DNA of 35,807 nucleotides from a virus: IMG/VR virus record IMGVR_UViG_3300021964_000218, positions 1 through 35,807 of that record. One strand, given 5' to 3'. A program made the position numbers and the translations under genes. Shown here piece by piece: positions 1 to 9,135 of the stretch. The number at the start of each line of letters is the position of its first letter. The first letter of the stretch is position 1. Under the pieces are notes generated by a model, which did not search any database, was not told the origin of the DNA, and worked only from the letters and a program-made list of their open reading frames with translations.

Positions 1-2
1 CT

Positions 3-44
3 GACCTAACGGTTGGCATGTCTGAAATGAGATTAGCGGCGTAA
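3..44 (+). CDS. possible C-terminal end of an upstream gene (partial)
   Basis: Frame 3 is open from the window edge and reads DLTVGMSEMRLAA before TAA, with a second TAA directly after it. Nothing in this short tail identifies a family. It may be the end of a plus-strand gene that starts outside the window, or a chance open frame. The following 58 bases up to the next gene hold no clear promoter; TGGCCC (65-70) and GGGCCA (89-94) could pair, but there is no T-run to make a terminator. Confidence 0.3.
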   Translation, partial: DLTVGMSEMRLAA

Positions 45-102
45 TAACCGTTGATCACAGGGTCTGGCCCACCTGGTAACAGAACGGGCCATAACTAATG
101 CT

Positions 103-312
103 ATGTTCAAATTGTTTGCAACCATGTGTTTCCTGGTCAACGGTGCGGTGGAGTGCACCGGCTACGACGACAGCGAACAGCGTGTGTACCAGACATTATC
201 GGAGTGTGAGAAGGACGCCCAGTACAGATTCTACGGGCTCACTGACGTGTTCCGACAGTACGAACAACCTTACGAGAAGATCATCATAGGTTGCGAAGAA
301 ATCAAGGATTAA
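103..312 (+). CDS. small hypothetical protein with hydrophobic N-terminus
   Basis: This 69-residue protein is not recognised. It opens with a short hydrophobic stretch (MFKLFATMCFLVNGA) that could be a weak signal or anchor segment, followed by a polar, charged body. Four cysteines (C9, C18, C35, C64) would permit disulfides if it is exported. The ATG at 103 lacks a clear Shine-Dalgarno sequence; a later ATG at 124 is possible. Its 3' end overlaps the convergent 409-residue gene by 4 bases. Confidence 0.55.
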   Translation: MFKLFATMCFLVNGAVECTGYDDSEQRVYQTLSECEKDAQYRFYGLTDVFRQYEQPYEKIIIGCEEIKD

Positions 313-1538
313 CTTAAAGTATTAGAGGATTCGTTGAGATCCAACTGCTGAGCGATGACGTCTCTGTCATGTTGATTCATGTTGTTCAACAGTCTGCGAC
401 TCTGATCCGTTATGCTCCTGTTGGCAGTCACTAATTCCAACTGCTCACAGCTCTTGGTTATCTGCTGTTCCACTGTGTACCTGTCATAGTACTTGGTGTC
501 TATCCTGCTGTCACGCTGTGCCTTGTTGGCCACGGCCCGTAGATCCGTTGGATCGGTGACATCTGGTAATCCGCTATCCGCTAAAATCTGATCTATCAAT
601 GAACTCTTGTCTGAGTCTGTGTCCGTGGTGTATATGGGATTGAGGTTGCCGCGATTGGTCTCGTATTCCTGGAAGTAGGTCTGCCAGTTGCTGTCCTGTG
701 CCACACGTGCCATCAGTTGTCTCAGCGTGTCGTCCTCTGCCAATGAAGCATAACTGATGTTGTCAGACAGGGTGTCTATGTAAGCGCTCAGGGTTGTGAG
801 GTTGCTGTTCTCCAGTGCCACCTGCACGTTTATCTTCTCCCGCTGTGTGATGAGGTTGTTCCTGTGAGTGAGGTAAGGTTCACTCGCTAGTGCGTTGTTG
901 AAGTTTGTGTGTGCTGTTGCGACTGCTGTGGCAAAACTATCAAGTGTTTGCTGAAAATCAGTCGAGTCGCCAACCACGCCATCTATGAACGACTTCAGAT
1001 CATCATAAGCCGTTTCTAGTGCGGACTCCGTGGCCAGATTGGCTGTGACTATGAAATTTATTGATTCCAACAATGACGTGAACACGGGTGCGGAACTGTC
1101 ATCGGTCGTAGTGAATGTGTTGTTAAGTGTGCCCAGGTGGTCGTTCACCGCCCTCGCTTTGTCTGATGCTGGCACTCCGTAGAGTTCAGGGATCAGAGAT
1201 TGAATTATCTGGACGTTCTGAAGTATGCCAAGAAAAGTCTCAGTCTGTGTCTCGTTTTCTGGCACGGGCACTATGGTGGCATCTATGATCGAGGCGCTGT
1301 GTCTTATGAGATCCCCGAGCGTCCTCCCCAGATTGAGGTGTGCGACGTTGTTGATGTCGTCCTTGAGGTCATTCTTCTGTGATGTGGTCAGCACGGTGTT
1401 GTCCTGTATGGCCGTGTCGAGCTCATAACTTTTGATCACCCATCCAACCTTCAGTGTGTTGACCGCGTTTTCAAGGGCCTGGTTAGAGAAGTTTGGTTCG
1501 TTCTCAACTATTGATAATAGTCCTTTCTTTACTGTCAT
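309..1538 (-). CDS. putative virion structural protein (409 aa)
   Basis: The protein is rich in Asn, Thr, Asp, Leu and Ser, is predicted largely helical, and has no signal peptide, membrane segment or catalytic motif. Composition and length resemble structural or baseplate-associated proteins of T4-like marine phages, but no family is recognised. It starts 3 bases after the PAAR gene stop, with AGGA about 8 bases before the ATG, so the two are probably co-transcribed. That neighbourhood favours a tail or baseplate role by inference only. Confidence 0.65.
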   Translation of the reverse strand: MTVKKGLLSIVENEPNFSNQALENAVNTLKVGWVIKSYELDTAIQDNTVLTTSQKNDLKDDINNVAHLNLGRTLGDLIRHSASIIDATIVPVPENETQTETFLGILQNVQIIQSLIPELYGVPASDKARAVNDHLGTLNNTFTTTDDSSAPVFTSLLESINFIVTANLATESALETAYDDLKSFIDGVVGDSTDFQQTLDSFATAVATAHTNFNNALASEPYLTHRNNLITQREKINVQVALENSNLTTLSAYIDTLSDNISYASLAEDDTLRQLMARVAQDSNWQTYFQEYETNRGNLNPIYTTDTDSDKSSLIDQILADSGLPDVTDPTDLRAVANKAQRDSRIDTKYYDRYTVEQQITKSCEQLELVTANRSITDQSRRLLNNMNQHDRDVIAQQLDLNESSNTLS

Positions 1539-1541
1539 AGG

Positions 1542-1856
1542 TTATCCTGCGAACACGTTTGGAGACGCTCCCGTCATCGCACCGGAGTCTGCTTTGTCAT
1601 CCCGCCTGCCAACTCCTATTCCTTTGACGAAGACAGTTCTTGAACTACCCGTGAGATTGGCCTTGTGTGGAATACATCGCGGACGCTTCGGTGGGTAGTC
1701 CGGATTGGGTCTCACGTGTGGTGCCACACGGTCACCCCTCTTCAATATGGGCTTGCCGTTGGCGAACACCGTGAACTGTGACGCCAGCACGGGTGCCGTC
1801 CTGTCACAAAGGTGTCCTGTAGTGCATTTATCTCTGTGTCTTGATATCCTTGGCAT
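1542..1856 (-). CDS. PAAR-domain protein (baseplate spike tip, gp5.4-like)
   Basis: The 104-residue product shows the PAAR pattern: a CTTGHLCDRTAP segment near residues 11-22, then repeated F(A/V)NGKP...GD and TGSSRTVFVKG blocks, and a final SPNVFAG. PAAR proteins bind a metal ion and cap the spike of contractile tails (T4 gp5.4, type VI secretion). The reading frame extends upstream to 2063, but that extension overlaps nrdB. The chosen ATG at 1856 is the first after nrdB and lies 5 bases after a CATAAATA late-promoter octamer. The start is therefore well supported. It precedes the 409-residue gene, probably in one late transcript. Confidence 0.85.
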   Translation of the reverse strand: MPRISRHRDKCTTGHLCDRTAPVLASQFTVFANGKPILKRGDRVAPHVRPNPDYPPKRPRCIPHKANLTGSSRTVFVKGIGVGRRDDKADSGAMTGASPNVFAG

Positions 1857-1861
1857 AACAG

Positions 1862-1869
1862 TATTTATG
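1862..1869 (-). promoter_or_regulatory. T4-type late promoter octamer CATAAATA
   Basis: On the minus strand the octamer CATAAATA (T4 consensus TATAAATA) lies between nrdB and the PAAR gene, 5 bases before the PAAR ATG. With T4 spacing the transcript would start at the A of the ATG. Confidence 0.6.
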
Positions 1870-1890
1870 GATGCCAAAAAACCATTTGGT

Positions 1891-2991
1891 TTATAACTTA
1901 AATTTGCTGAATTGTCCTTTTTTGACGTCCTGCTTGATGCCACCAACGATATAAGACTCGACTTCTGTTTCCTGGGGGGCCACCTGCATGCCTTTTGAAC
2001 TAAGCCAGTGCTGGGTCCATGGCAGTGGATTAGTGCCCGCTGGTTGGTCGTACAGTGCGTCATAACCTAACGCCTTCAGTCTCTTGTTGGCGGTCCACTC
2101 CACGTAGTTGGCAAGAAGTTTCTCATTCAGTCCGATGATTGATCCGTCCTTAAACAGATGCTGTGCCCAGGCCTTCTCCTCTTCCACGACAGACTTGAAC
2201 ATTTTGATCACTTCACCATCGCACTCTTTGATCACCTGCATCATCTCCTTGTCATCACCAGCCATCCAGTTCTTGAGGATGTGTGTTGATATGGCCAGGT
2301 GCTGTGATTCGTCCCTGGCGATCAGTGAAAGTATCTTGGCTGATCCTTCCATCAGTTTCAGTTCACCGAACGCGAACGTGCATGCGAATGAAACATAGAA
2401 ACGTAGTCCTTCCAACAGGTTCACGTTGACCATCGCTAAAAATAATTTCTTCTTCAGCACCTTGGTCGATCCCTTGCCATTGATGTCCCACTGCTTGGCG
2501 TACTCGATGAAGTCATCGTAGTGTTTGGTCACAGACGTGGCCCTCTTAAGGATCTGTTCATCGTCGACTATGGTGTCAAACACCTCTGACGGATCTGAGT
2601 AGATGTTCTTGATGATGTGCGTGTATGACCTGGAGTGTATGGTCTCGAAGAAATCCCACGTCACGATACAGCTTTCCAGTTCTGGCAATGACACGTAGGG
2701 TAGGAACGCTATCACTGGTCCCCTGCCCTGTACCGAATCCAATAGGGTTTGATACTTCAAGTTCGAAGTGAATATGTGTTTCTGTTCTGGTCTGAAGTTC
2801 TGGAAGTCCGCCCTGTCCTTCTGTAGTGAGACCTCTTCTGGTCTCCAGAAGTAACCCAATTGCGTCTGTGTGAGCTTGTCGAACACGGGGTACTTGTACA
2901 CATCGAACCTCTGTGTGTTCTGGTCCTCACCAAAGAACATTGGCTGTTTAGTGAAGTCAACTCGGTTCTGGTTAAAAATTGTTTTGCTCAT
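1891..2991 (-). CDS. nrdB: ribonucleoside-diphosphate reductase, beta subunit (class Ia)
   Basis: NrdB carries the di-iron centre and tyrosyl radical that start ribonucleotide reduction in complex with NrdA. At 366 residues it is close to the E. coli length (376). Metal and radical residues are in register with E. coli: D85 (in TLLDSVQGR), E116 and H119 (in ETIHSRSY), Y123 as the radical tyrosine, a glutamate in LLEGLRFY, and E/H in RDESQHL. The C-terminus FSKFKL is the type of tail that docks on NrdA. It starts 17 bases after nrdA, preceded by an AGGAACGAGGA ribosome-binding region, so the two form an operon. Phages use this pair to make dNTPs during infection. Confidence 0.97.
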   Translation of the reverse strand: MSKTIFNQNRVDFTKQPMFFGEDQNTQRFDVYKYPVFDKLTQTQLGYFWRPEEVSLQKDRADFQNFRPEQKHIFTSNLKYQTLLDSVQGRGPVIAFLPYVSLPELESCIVTWDFFETIHSRSYTHIIKNIYSDPSEVFDTIVDDEQILKRATSVTKHYDDFIEYAKQWDINGKGSTKVLKKKLFLAMVNVNLLEGLRFYVSFACTFAFGELKLMEGSAKILSLIARDESQHLAISTHILKNWMAGDDKEMMQVIKECDGEVIKMFKSVVEEEKAWAQHLFKDGSIIGLNEKLLANYVEWTANKRLKALGYDALYDQPAGTNPLPWTQHWLSSKGMQVAPQETEVESYIVGGIKQDVKKGQFSKFKL

Positions 2992-3008
2992 CCGTCCTCG
3001 TTCCTATG

Positions 3009-5366
3009 TTAGATTGTACAGGCCTCGCACTCACCGTCGTCGTCTGCGATGGTACTTATCTCCGCGATAGTATTTTCAGGTTCCAGGATCACATCCTCGC
3101 CCTCATCCTCCGTGATTGATCCTATGCCCGCTGGTTGCACGTCCTCTTCTTCGCCCTTGAAGTCGTACGTGTTCTGGTAGTATGAGGTCTTCCAACCGTA
3201 CTTGTATGCGGTCAGCATGTCCTGTGCCATGGCCGATAGGGGCACCTCGTTGTTCTCGTAGTGTAATGGGTTGTATGACCAGTTGCCTGATATGGCCTGG
3301 TCGAAGTACTTCTGCATCATGGCCACAACATTGATGTAGCCCGTGTTGTCTGGCATATCCCACAACAGCGTGTAGTCATTCTTTAGTTTGGGGAACCCTG
3401 GTGCTATCTGCTTCAGAGGACCCTTCTTGGATTTCTTGATCGACAGCATGGCCCTAGGTGGTTCGATGCCGTTGGTCTCGTTTGAAACAACTGAACTTGA
3501 TTCCGATGGCATCTGTGCTGACAGTGTGCTGTGTCTCAATCCATGCTTGGTAATGTCTTTCCTCAATGATTCCCATGCCATCCTCTGTTTGTGTGGCACG
3601 ATCTCGTCCACTTCCTTCTTGTAGTGGTCTATGGGTAGTAATCCGTCTGCGTATTTTGTTCTCTCGAATCCCTCACACTTGCCCTTCTCCATGGCTATGT
3701 CACAGCTCGCCCTCAACAGGTAGTACTGGAATGCTTCTGACAGTCTGTCCACCAGTTCCCAAGCACCCTTCTCGGTGTACTTGACTCCGTTCTTGGCCAG
3801 GTAGTGTGCCAGTCCGATGTATCCAATCCCAAGACTTCTTCTCCTCTTGGTGGACACTTCAGCGGCCTTGACCGGGTAGTCCTGGTAGTCTATGATCTGT
3901 TCCAGTGCCCTGACTGATAGGTCACATAAAATTTCTAGTTCACTCAACTCGCCCAACTGTCCCACGTTGATCGCTGACAGTATGCAGAGTGCTATCTCTC
4001 CCTGGTCATCGTGTATGTCCTGTATGGGTGTGGTCGGTAGCGTGATCTCTTGGCAGAGGTTACTCATCGAAACTTTGTCCTTGAATGAACTGTGTGAATT
4101 ACAGTGGTCCAGGTTCATTATGTAGATCCTGCCCGTCTCCGCTCTCTCCTTCAATAGGTCAAAGAACAGGTCCTGTGCTGGCACTGTCTTCTTTGGAATG
4201 GTCTTGTCCGCTTCATACTTCAGGTAGAGGTCATCGAAGTCCGGTGTGCCGAACGCCTCGTAGAGACCTGGTGCCATGTGTGGTGATATCAGTGTGATGT
4301 CTTCCTCGTTCATGAATCTCTCATAGAACATCTTGCTGATCTGTATTGAGTAGTCCATTCTTCTGACCCTGTTGTCCTCCGTGCCCTTGTTGTTCTTCAG
4401 TACCAGTATGTCCTCTATCTCTGGATGCCATATGGGGAAGTGTACAGTGGCGTTACCTCCACGCACTCCGTTCTGTGTGCAACATCTCACAGTCGACTCG
4501 AATTTCTTTAGGAACGGGATCACGCCTGTGTGTTGTACCTCACCACCCCTTATTTTACTGTTGATACCTCTGATACGTCCTGCGTTGATACCTATGCCTG
4601 CCCTCCTGGCGACATACAATCCGATCGCCATGTCCGACGAGAATATCGAAGGCAATGTGTCGTCACTGTCCACAAGCACACAACTTGCGAACTGTCTGAT
4701 CGGAGTCCTCACTCCTGCCATGACCGGCGTTGGTATGTTGATCTTGTGTAGTGAGATCGCGTCATAGTATTTCTTGACGTAACTCAATCTGGTCTTCTCT
4801 GGATATTCAGCGAATAAGGTTGCCGCGATCATCATGTACATGTCCTGAGGTGTCTCGTACAGTTGTCCTGTAGATCTGTCCTGCACCAGGTACTTGTCAC
4901 AGATCTGTCTCAGTCCTGCATACGTGAATTTGAGATCCCTGTCTCTTCTTATCCAAGTGTTTAATTTTTTGATCTCTGTCTTGTTGTACTTGTCTAGGAT
5001 GCCTTTGTCGTACACACCTAGTCTGATGTTTCTCAGAATAAGTTTCAGTAATGGAATGTATTCGTACTGACCATGTGCTTCCTTCCTCACGTCATAGGAA
5101 AGCAGTCTCGCCGCGGCGAATTGGTAGTTGGGTGTCTCCAGACTGATAAGATCGTTTGCTGAACGAACCAAAACATTCTGGATGTCTTTGGTCGTCATGC
5201 CATCATAGAACTGTATGTTGGCGTTCATCTCGATCTGTGACGAACTGACGCCTGCGAGACCTTCACAGGCCTCCTCGACCACGAAGTGTATCTTGTTGAT
5301 GTCTAAGGGTTCCAGCCTACCATCTCTTTTCTGGACTTGGATCGTACTAGAGTTGGTGTTCGGCAT
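3009..5366 (-). CDS. nrdA: ribonucleoside-diphosphate reductase, alpha subunit (class Ia)
   Basis: NrdA is the catalytic subunit. An N-terminal ATP-cone (from QKRDGRLEPLDINKIH) is followed by the barrel domain. Using the ATG at 5366 (785 aa), the key residues fall at C229, N436, C438, E440 (SNLCQEI) and C461 (ALCIL), almost the E. coli numbers (C225, N437, C439, E441, C462). The radical-transfer tyrosine pair is in SYYQNTYD, and the redox-active tail ends CEACTI. The frame extends to an ATG at 5414, but that ATG sits inside a GATAAATA octamer, and the extra 16 residues are absent from typical NrdA, so 5366 is preferred. It is followed at once by nrdB. Confidence 0.96.
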   Translation of the reverse strand: MPNTNSSTIQVQKRDGRLEPLDINKIHFVVEEACEGLAGVSSSQIEMNANIQFYDGMTTKDIQNVLVRSANDLISLETPNYQFAAARLLSYDVRKEAHGQYEYIPLLKLILRNIRLGVYDKGILDKYNKTEIKKLNTWIRRDRDLKFTYAGLRQICDKYLVQDRSTGQLYETPQDMYMMIAATLFAEYPEKTRLSYVKKYYDAISLHKINIPTPVMAGVRTPIRQFASCVLVDSDDTLPSIFSSDMAIGLYVARRAGIGINAGRIRGINSKIRGGEVQHTGVIPFLKKFESTVRCCTQNGVRGGNATVHFPIWHPEIEDILVLKNNKGTEDNRVRRMDYSIQISKMFYERFMNEEDITLISPHMAPGLYEAFGTPDFDDLYLKYEADKTIPKKTVPAQDLFFDLLKERAETGRIYIMNLDHCNSHSSFKDKVSMSNLCQEITLPTTPIQDIHDDQGEIALCILSAINVGQLGELSELEILCDLSVRALEQIIDYQDYPVKAAEVSTKRRRSLGIGYIGLAHYLAKNGVKYTEKGAWELVDRLSEAFQYYLLRASCDIAMEKGKCEGFERTKYADGLLPIDHYKKEVDEIVPHKQRMAWESLRKDITKHGLRHSTLSAQMPSESSSVVSNETNGIEPPRAMLSIKKSKKGPLKQIAPGFPKLKNDYTLLWDMPDNTGYINVVAMMQKYFDQAISGNWSYNPLHYENNEVPLSAMAQDMLTAYKYGWKTSYYQNTYDFKGEEEDVQPAGIGSITEDEGEDVILEPENTIAEISTIADDDGECEACTI

Positions 5367-5413
5367 TAGGTCTTTATATTTTTTCTGTTTGATTATTGTT
5401 TTTGTTGTATCCA

Positions 5414-5421
5414 TATTTATC
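5414..5421 (-). promoter_or_regulatory. late-type octamer GATAAATA upstream of nrdA
   Basis: GATAAATA reads on the minus strand 47 bases before the preferred nrdA ATG. The 142-base gap to the tail-spike gene (5415-5556) also holds TAGACA-17-TAATAT on the minus strand, which could be a sigma70-like promoter, though I am less sure of it. No gene is seen in this gap. Confidence 0.4.
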
Positions 5422-5556
5422 TAAATCCGTGTTTATAATTTTTTTTGTCGTCTGTCGCTACCTTTCGTATGACTGAAACTACAGCGTCGTTGTGTAATTT
5501 CTTAATGTACTAATATTATGACAAAAAAAGTTCTTTGTCTATCTGTTTATGGATCT

Positions 5557-7140
5557 TTATGCTATGATTGTGGTCTGGTAATCTAAAGTGGCGTCACTAC
5601 CTGTGCTTGTGGTGGTGTACTTGAGTGCCACGGTCTCTGAACCTGCGGTTGAATCTTTGTCATCCAGCACTGCTGTTAACTCAACACCAATGTCTGATCC
5701 GCTCTCTGTGAATGTGTCATCGTATTGAACACCGTTGGTGGACGCACTGATTACTAATTCACCAGTCCTGTCCAGTGTTCCCCTGACTATCTTGTATTTG
5801 ATCCTCAGACCTTTTCCTGCCAGAGCTGGGTATTCGTTTATCGTGGTGGCCGACGATGTGTTGTCTGTCAGTGTTTGTGATTTTATCGCTTTGTCCTGTA
5901 TACCGATTCCTTGTAGTTCCGGAGCGGCGTTGAGTTCAGAACTGCCATCCGATCTCCTCAGATCTGATCTCTCGAAGAAGTCCATGATAGAACTACACTC
6001 GTCTTGGTCAAACTGTAACACGGGAACTTCTCTGACAGAACCCACGCCTTCGAAGTTGTTGGCTACATCTTTTGCGTACCAGTTACCATGCGAGATTATG
6101 TTTCTAGATGGTGCTTCAACCGTCTGTTGGGCCTTGACATAGATTGCCTGTTGACTGATGGTGCTCCAACTGTTTCCTGTGAATTGTATGTCTCTTGGGC
6201 CAACAGTCATACCGTTGGTTGTGGAACTGTCCCACTCATCGCCAATGATGGCACCGTAGTAGGCAGTGCTGAAATCACAGTCGTTGAATCTGATATTTGT
6301 CGCGTCAAAACTTAAATCAATCAACCTTGCGAATTTTGTGAATTGGCATTGATTGAAATGTATTTTCTCACAAGGCAACGCCGTTGTAGAAGTCACTGTG
6401 ACTCCCTTAGATGTTGATGCATCCGCCGGAGACGATGTGGCGTATGAACCTTGGAACTTACAGTTATTGAAATACACTTCTTTGGCATGATCCAATGACA
6501 CTCCTCCGTAGGCCACTGTGTTCCGCAAAGTCATGTTTGAAATTTGTATTTGGTTGACTTGAGCAGTTATATTAAGACCAACATTGCCTGCGTTGTCCTG
6601 TGTAACCATCACAGCGTTGTTTCCTGAATTCCTGATGATTGTCTTGTCTGGACCTTCACCCACCAAGTGTGCGTATGGTGGTATCTTGAGTGCGGCATTG
6701 ATCCTGTAAGTGCCCGCTGGAAAGAAAAGGATTCTCCTAGATCTTGTGTCGCTTTTGTCTGTGTCTATGTAGATCTCGTCAATGGCATTCTGTATGGCTG
6801 TTACGTCTGCTGTGGAGTCATCACCTTTTGCACCAAAGTCCTTGACCGATACGTAGTCGTCTAACCTGTCTTGCAGTGTCCTGCTGACCGTGGTTGATAT
6901 CGGTGTTGAATCACCCAGGTATCCTTTATAGGTGTGTGTAAGCGCCGTCGTGAATGCTGAACTGCCCGCCGTGACGATCTCCGTGTTGCCCACCGCTGGG
7001 GCACCATCCGCCACCGTGCCGTTACCTATGAACAATCTCTGTTCGTCGATGACCCAACCCAGTTCTCCCGCGGCCAACTGTGGTAGATCCGTTCTTTTTC
7101 CACGTCTGTGCTGTATTCTTGAAATCTGAACTATTGGCAT
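5557..7140 (-). CDS. tail fibre/tail spike with pectate-lyase-like beta-helix
   Basis: The 527-residue protein has two parts. Residues 1-50 (ISRIQHRRGKRTDLPQLAAG, then GELGW and RLFIGNG) match the short repeat at the N-terminus of phage tail fibres of the 'major tropism determinant N-terminal' type. From about residue 95 (VSVKDFGAKGDDSTADVTAI, then FFPAGTYRI and LVGEGPDKTII) it matches the pectate-lyase-3 / glycosyl hydrolase 28-like right-handed beta-helix of tail spikes. Such proteins bind and often cut host surface polysaccharide. Catalytic residues cannot be assigned. It has its own late octamer 7 bases before the ATG. Confidence 0.85.
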   Translation of the reverse strand: MPIVQISRIQHRRGKRTDLPQLAAGELGWVIDEQRLFIGNGTVADGAPAVGNTEIVTAGSSAFTTALTHTYKGYLGDSTPISTTVSRTLQDRLDDYVSVKDFGAKGDDSTADVTAIQNAIDEIYIDTDKSDTRSRRILFFPAGTYRINAALKIPPYAHLVGEGPDKTIIRNSGNNAVMVTQDNAGNVGLNITAQVNQIQISNMTLRNTVAYGGVSLDHAKEVYFNNCKFQGSYATSSPADASTSKGVTVTSTTALPCEKIHFNQCQFTKFARLIDLSFDATNIRFNDCDFSTAYYGAIIGDEWDSSTTNGMTVGPRDIQFTGNSWSTISQQAIYVKAQQTVEAPSRNIISHGNWYAKDVANNFEGVGSVREVPVLQFDQDECSSIMDFFERSDLRRSDGSSELNAAPELQGIGIQDKAIKSQTLTDNTSSATTINEYPALAGKGLRIKYKIVRGTLDRTGELVISASTNGVQYDDTFTESGSDIGVELTAVLDDKDSTAGSETVALKYTTTSTGSDATLDYQTTIIA

Positions 7141-7147
7141 ATACTGT

Positions 7148-7155
7148 TATTTATT
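7148..7155 (-). promoter_or_regulatory. late promoter octamer AATAAATA
   Basis: AATAAATA on the minus strand lies 7 bases before the tail-spike ATG and overlaps the stop codon of the preceding nuclease gene. Confidence 0.55.
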
Positions 7156-7864
7156 ACAGTATCTTCTTGTAGTATTGCTCCAGTTTGGCGTACCACTGCC
7201 CAACCCAGTGCTCGTAATCGTCTATCTCGAAAGTTTGGTACTCGTTGTTCTGTGTGCATATAAAGATACGACCCGTTCGTATCTGTGTGTCATACATTTT
7301 GTTGTGGGCCTCCGAGTATGCCACCAACTGTAAGAAGTAGTCCTCCACCCATTCTTTCTTCTTGAGTTTCCTTGCCTGCTTGAAATCGAGAATAGCCGGT
7401 GCTCCCTTGTACACTCCCACCAGGTCCGTTGTGCCCGCGTACAGTTCTGGGTAGTACAGTGAAACCTCTGATCCCCAAACCTCCGACACGTCCTTTAGTC
7501 CGTTGTCTATTATGACATTGGCCATGGCGTGTGCCTTCTGCTGTATGAGATTAGATCCCGGCGTCCTGTCTTCGCCCTTGACGTGCCGCTCCAGGCTACG
7601 GTGCATCACTGTTCCTATGTTTGCTGACTCTGTGGTTATCTGTTGTGCCTTTTCCGCACCAATCCTTTTACGCCATGCGTGTAGGTGTGTCATGTCCTTT
7701 GTAGCACTCAAAACAGTAGTCACACTGGGTACTTGCCTACCGTCGGGTGTTTCATAATGTCGCTTGTGATTCTTTGTTACTCTGGATAATTCACCGTAAG
7801 GATATTTCTGGTAATAGGTTATGCCCTTGCTCTTAAGAACATCTTGAGGTATTTTCATATTCAT
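7154..7864 (-). CDS. PD-(D/E)XK (RecB-family) nuclease
   Basis: The 236-residue protein carries the RecB-type nuclease signature in order: GTVMHRSLE (H88), E133, GTTDLVG (D147), LDFKQ (D160, K162) and LQLVAYS (Q179, Y183). These give one metal-dependent DNase active site of the kind found in phage exonucleases and Cas4/AddB nuclease domains. Proteins of this sort are common in T4-like marine phages and may process DNA in recombination or host DNA breakdown; the exact substrate is unknown. Either ATG at 7864 or 7858 could start it. It follows the radical SAM gene by 8 bases and is likely read with it. Confidence 0.82.
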   Translation of the reverse strand: MNMKIPQDVLKSKGITYYQKYPYGELSRVTKNHKRHYETPDGRQVPSVTTVLSATKDMTHLHAWRKRIGAEKAQQITTESANIGTVMHRSLERHVKGEDRTPGSNLIQQKAHAMANVIIDNGLKDVSEVWGSEVSLYYPELYAGTTDLVGVYKGAPAILDFKQARKLKKKEWVEDYFLQLVAYSEAHNKMYDTQIRTGRIFICTQNNEYQTFEIDDYEHWVGQWYAKLEQYYKKIL

Positions 7865-7872
7865 ATTGTATA

Positions 7873-9135
7873 TTACTTTAATGATTTTGTCAAAGACTCT
7901 TCCAGAGCAGGCAACAAATGTCTCCAGGTCTTTGTCACGTTACGGAACTGATCCTGTCTGTCGTTGTATTTTATGAATGCTTCTTGTAATTGCCTGTACT
8001 TTTCAGGTGAGTGCTGATCTCTTCTCAGTTCCTTTATGATGTTCTCGTAGTTCTCATCAAATTTATACTTAGATAGTTTGTCCGCCACCTGCAACCTCCA
8101 GTCACGTGGTGCCATGTTGGGATTGCATATCAGTGGATACCACACTGTGGCCAACCAAGTGAATCCATACCTTTCGTTAAATTCTCCGCCACACCAGTGC
8201 TTCCACCACTTGATGATGTCGTCCAGTTGGTCTATATTAAGCAGTTGCACGGCAGGACTCAAAACTATTTGTCCATTTGTACCAAGTATGCTCCTGTAGA
8301 ACTCAAGACTTTGTAGAACTTTGTTCCACACACTTGGGTATCTGATATACTCCGTCCTCTCCCCCACTCCGTCCACACTGGCCCATATCCTCCAACCTTT
8401 TAATTTCGGCAACCATTTTGTGAGCCTGGTATTGGTGTTGGTTAGATTCGTAACTATTGTGACATTCTTGCTTCCTAAATTTCCCTGTTGATCGCAGTAT
8501 TCAAACAGTTCATAGAACTCTGGTATGAGAGTTGGCTCACCACCTATCACACAAAGATCATTTATGTTTTCACTTATGTGTTTGAACATCTTTAACTTGA
8601 ACTCGTTGTTCTTGTACCATTCTTGTTTCTTTCCTAGTTCGTTGGTCCAGTTATTGACGTTGGCACCTTGTTCTTTGACCCAATGCAACCATTCAGGATC
8701 TTGTTCACCGATGTCTTTGGTCTCCATGCCGTGCATGTGGCTGTACATCTGACTACACATCTTGCATTTGAGATTGCATATGTTTCCCAGTTGTATCTGC
8801 ATAGAATAAGCACTTTTCTGATAGGTGCCATCGGGTAAAGTATCTCCTATAAACTTATCCATGCCCGTCGTTGATCGTAAACTCTGTGTACCTTGCTCTT
8901 CCTGTCTGTAACACCTTTCACAATCTCTGATCTTTTCCCCAGCGATCATCCTCCTACGTATGTCCTTCATGCGATTGCTGTTCCAGTATTCTTCTATACT
9001 GTGTTTGCTGGCATCGAACAGGGTGTAGTTGTTATCGGTAGGAAGGTCCTGTATGGTGGTACAGCACAATCGCATCTTGCCATTGGGGTGTATGTAATTG
9101 TGATTGAAAGGCTTGTCACAGAAAACTTTGCTCAT
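7873..9135 (-). CDS. radical SAM protein with twitch/SPASM-like N-terminal cysteines
   Basis: Residues 120-127 form CNLKCKMC, the CxxxCxxC motif that binds the radical SAM 4Fe-4S cluster. Upstream, C6, C24-C25, C72 and C75 form a second cysteine set of the kind seen in phage 'twitch domain' radical SAM proteins. Further motifs include VIGGEPTL (residues ~215-222) and LTNTNTRLTKWL. These enzymes make radical modifications, often on peptides; the substrate here is unknown. The open frame starts at GTG 9138, but ATG 9135 shares one base with the preceding stop (TGATG), so translation is probably coupled to the peroxidase-like gene. Confidence 0.85.
   Translation of the reverse strand: MSKVFCDKPFNHNYIHPNGKMRLCCTTIQDLPTDNNYTLFDASKHSIEEYWNSNRMKDIRRRMIAGEKIRDCERCYRQEEQGTQSLRSTTGMDKFIGDTLPDGTYQKSAYSMQIQLGNICNLKCKMCSQMYSHMHGMETKDIGEQDPEWLHWVKEQGANVNNWTNELGKKQEWYKNNEFKLKMFKHISENINDLCVIGGEPTLIPEFYELFEYCDQQGNLGSKNVTIVTNLTNTNTRLTKWLPKLKGWRIWASVDGVGERTEYIRYPSVWNKVLQSLEFYRSILGTNGQIVLSPAVQLLNIDQLDDIIKWWKHWCGGEFNERYGFTWLATVWYPLICNPNMAPRDWRLQVADKLSKYKFDENYENIIKELRRDQHSPEKYRQLQEAFIKYNDRQDQFRNVTKTWRHLLPALEESLTKSLK

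Noticed and set aside
1857-2063. 69-codon N-terminal extension of the PAAR frame
   Set aside because: It overlaps the clear nrdB coding end, is of low-quality composition, and the late octamer supports the internal ATG.
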